Below are positions 61,264-64,000 of a stretch of DNA of 64,000 nt, piece by piece; position 1 is the stretch's first letter; every line of letters begins with the position of its first letter. The stretch spans positions 186,001 through 250,000 of the forward strand of contig MU404073.1 of NCBI GenBank assembly GCA_022695795.1, in the 5' to 3' direction. The position numbers and the translations under genes are program-made. The DNA comes from Biscogniauxia marginata (Eukaryota; Ascomycota; Sordariomycetes; Xylariales; Xylariaceae). The notes under the pieces are model-generated. The model saw nothing but the letters and a program-made list of their open reading frames with translations. It searched no databases and was not told the origin of the DNA.

Positions 61264-64000
61264 ACTGCTGGCTTTGTAGACTCGAAATCCGTTGCACAAT
61301 AGCAGTTGGAAAGTGTTCTGCCTTGGTTGTTTATCGTACGGCTCCCGTCGATTACAGCGGGCAACAGTCAGATCCTTTTTTCAACAAGAGAAACAATTAC
61401 CTTCTATCAGGATTGATGCTACGCATTTCAGTCACTACCTTCTTTCTTGTCGTGCCTATGGTCCCTAGCGTTAAACCTTCTGGAGTTGCTCTGACGTTGA
61501 GATATGCGCGCATTACATCTTGCGCAAGGAGTATGAATCAAGATACCAGAAGCCGAGCCTTTCAGCGTTCTTCTTGGCTTGGGCCGGGCTCGGGGACAAG
61601 CGGGTGGTATCTTAGGTTAGGTAGGTATCGACTTGTAATGATAACGAAGGCGCGGCCCTGTTGTACAAGTAACACATACCCCTCCCAAATTCCAATAATC
61701 GATGAAATCCTAAACGACGTTCCTGTAATAAGAGGTATATAGAAGTTTATACACAGCCTGAGCTAACCGTACTTAAGCAGAGTATCATTCACAGTAGTAT
61801 AAACACCAGCCTCTAAAGATTTAGACGATGACGAAAGAAGTTGATAGTGATTTTTTAAATACCAGATATCTAAATATTTAATTGTTCTGCAACACATTTG
61901 TAGTGAGTGTTATACATAGCTGGGTCTTTACTTTTTCTGTTCTGTTCTTTTTTTCTTTATTTGTCAATTTATTTCAAAGTATATAAGTAGCTAGGTAGAT
62001 AGTTAGGGTAGTGGACACGACGAAATTGAAATTCCATTCTGCCAAGATGTCGGACCGTGCCTCCGTCAGCTCTAAATTGAAAGCGGATGGAAGTGAAGGG
62101 TTGAAGCCTTTTGGGATGCGGGATGGGATGAGATGGGATGGGATAAGACGGAGAAAAGGCTTTGGCTTATTTACCTACATTGCCTCAGTAGATAGCTAGG
62201 TACTTACCTATTTATAGATTAGATACATACTACATATGTTAGATGCGAGAGAGGAGAAAAAGTCTGGTCGTTTAAATTCTTGGGGCTTGGAGCTTGGGGG
62301 TTGCTGTTAACTTGGAGGTATTGATTTTTAGCAGTACGCCCGAGGCTTGAAACCTATGGGGGTTCATAGGTTAGTTTAACGCAAATGGTCTTTGAGTATA
62401 CACATCAATATTTGACCACTATAGACTGCACGAGAAGACGGGAGTTCAACATACTACCTAAGCTGAGCAGCTGCATACCCGAGGACATTGATGTAAGGGC
62501 CTTATGTAAGGTTAAAAAGAGCCGATGTATTATTTATTACCCGATGCACCGAGAATAGAAAAGATGATGACATAATATAGTATCTGGCAGAAAGCATTTA
62601 TAGGTACATACCTAATTCAAGTAGAGAAGGGGGACTCTGTACTCATGTTATGAGTATATTGTTGAAATATAAGCCTCACTAAGTTAAGGCGCATACCATT
62701 TTTTCCCCCTATAAATCAACATATACATACCTCGGACATGCTTAAATCTTGCTGTCTGTACCTTAGGTACTTCGTAGTTATGCTGCAGCTAGCAGTATAT
62801 TTATAATTGACACAGAGGATACATATATACATATGCAGCGATGGAGGGAGAGGCTGGACCTGCCAAGGACTTGCCGGAAGAATGGGATATTATTGTAAGG
62901 TGTCATGGGCTGTTGTGACATTTACAACTTGGATGAACGTTTTAGGTAGTTCCAGTCATGTTGGCAACGCGAAGACATTCGTATTTGATATGTATATACA
63001 TGTATGCGTACGGTAAGTACCTAGGTACCTAGGTACCTAGTCACCAACTACCTAACGTAATACTCATTTGTGCTATGTATAAGTCATACATCTTGCACGT
63101 ATATGCGCGGGCATGAGTGATGGTAACTTAGGTACCTACTAGTATAATAATGATTGAGGGCAGCTAGGTCCAGACTACATCCTAGGTAGCTACCGAAATT
63201 TCGGATTTTTAAGGCCTTGGTGCATTGGCCACCCCACAGGCACATATACACTTATGTATGCACATACATCACATACCTTAGAGACAAGGCAGCGGCACGC
63301 TTGTGGATTCTAAAAACGGCATTGGGGACTTTTCTTTTCTTTTTATTTATTTAACTCTTCCGTTCGCGTCGCTCGCGATTTTCAACTATGGCGGGGTATA
63401 TAGAATCAGTTGGGTAGTGATTGGTCGATGCCATGTGCATGTACGGAGCACATGGGCAGGAGAAGGAGGGGTAGAGGGGTTACCACCATACTGAGACCCG
63501 GATAAGCCCGGGCCTACCTAAACCTAGGCACGTTTTTCTGCTGGAGCGCGAGAATATCAAGGAAAAGAAAGAGAAAAAGAAAAGAGAAAAAGTCTTGGGT
63601 AGTACTTACTCACCCCGCTCTAATATATTAGGAGTGCAAGGAAGGAAGGAAAACCGGAAGGATGGGAGGAGATGGGGGAGAAGGAGGAGGAAGAGGAGGA
63701 GGTACATACATGTAAGGATTGAGAAGGCACACTTGCGTTCAATTCACCCCTCTCTCTCCTCTGAGGTCTAGAGCTACCGATCTAATCGATTAATTCATAT
63801 TGCCTAAGAGGTAGGAGGTAGGTACTTACTGTGAGTTGCAACACACTTTCACCGAAACGCAACAAGCCCGTATACACATAATTGGTTGGTCGGTTCGCCG
63901 GCCGTAGGCAACTTATTTTCTTACTTCCTCATCTGGTAAAACACCCTTTCTAGGCGAATCGAGCCGAACCGAATAAAATTACGTTGGAAATCTTGTGCTA
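61264..64000. other. Gene-free right end with dispersed TACCTAGGTA motif
   Basis: 3' region of sft2, then AT-rich and simple-repeat DNA. GGGAT repeat at 62112-62145; triple CTAGGTAC palindrome at 63015-63040; further CCTAGG copies at 63182 and 63522. No coding region recognised on either strand. Confidence 0.5.
63015..63040. repeat. CTAGGTAC tandem palindrome
   Basis: Three tandem copies of the self-complementary octamer, like the copy at 30392-30412. Confidence 0.9.

Overview
The window looks like nuclear DNA of a filamentous ascomycete (Pezizomycotina, probably Sordariomycetes). Protein genes sit on both strands, spaced by 0.3-5.5 kb. Most have short introns (about 50-230 nt) with GTAAGT-like donors and TAG/CAG acceptors. 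Products are typical fungal ones, and GC-rich exons alternate with AT-rich spacers. All gene models were built by hand from reading frames, splice signals and family conservation. No alignment or search was run, so the genus is not assigned.

Left third (1-20 kb): the amino-terminal part of an asparagine-synthetase-domain (ASNSD1-like) gene cut by the left edge; an initiator tRNA-Met; an AT-rich gene-free block (2.7-3.5 kb); a membrane-anchored hypothetical gene; a small H1.3/Myb-like nuclear protein; a ubiquitin-L40 ribosomal fusion with an unusually diverged ubiquitin half; a SulP sulfate permease with a STAS domain; a secreted bicupin oxalate decarboxylase; and a DUF1275 membrane protein.

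Middle (20-46 kb): a DHA2 major-facilitator transporter, an orphan gene with a possible RNase H-like region, a Rossmann-fold epimerase-like gene, a small secreted cysteine protein, the twin-CX9C protein Cmc4, SUMO, a three-LIM-domain protein, a monocarboxylate-type MFS transporter, a succinyl-CoA-synthetase-like alpha-beta fusion, and Cox19. Right third (46-64 kb): a GPI-anchor-type cysteine-rich surface protein, nitrogen permease regulator 3 (Npr3, GATOR1/SEACIT), a bHLH transcription factor with a long leader, and the Golgi protein Sft2. The last 2.7 kb has no recognisable gene.

This is mostly ordinary housekeeping and accessory content, not one operon-like system. Three things stand out. 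(1) The ubiquitin fused to ribosomal protein L40 lacks two residues in the first beta-hairpin and has an altered recognition patch, yet keeps the Gly-Gly cleavage site and an intact L40 tail. (2) Very small exons (8-14 nt, possibly 3 nt) recur in four genes, one next to a probable GC-AG intron. (3) A palindromic TACCTAGGTA-type motif is scattered through the spacers. I see no CRISPR array, insertion sequence or complete transposon.
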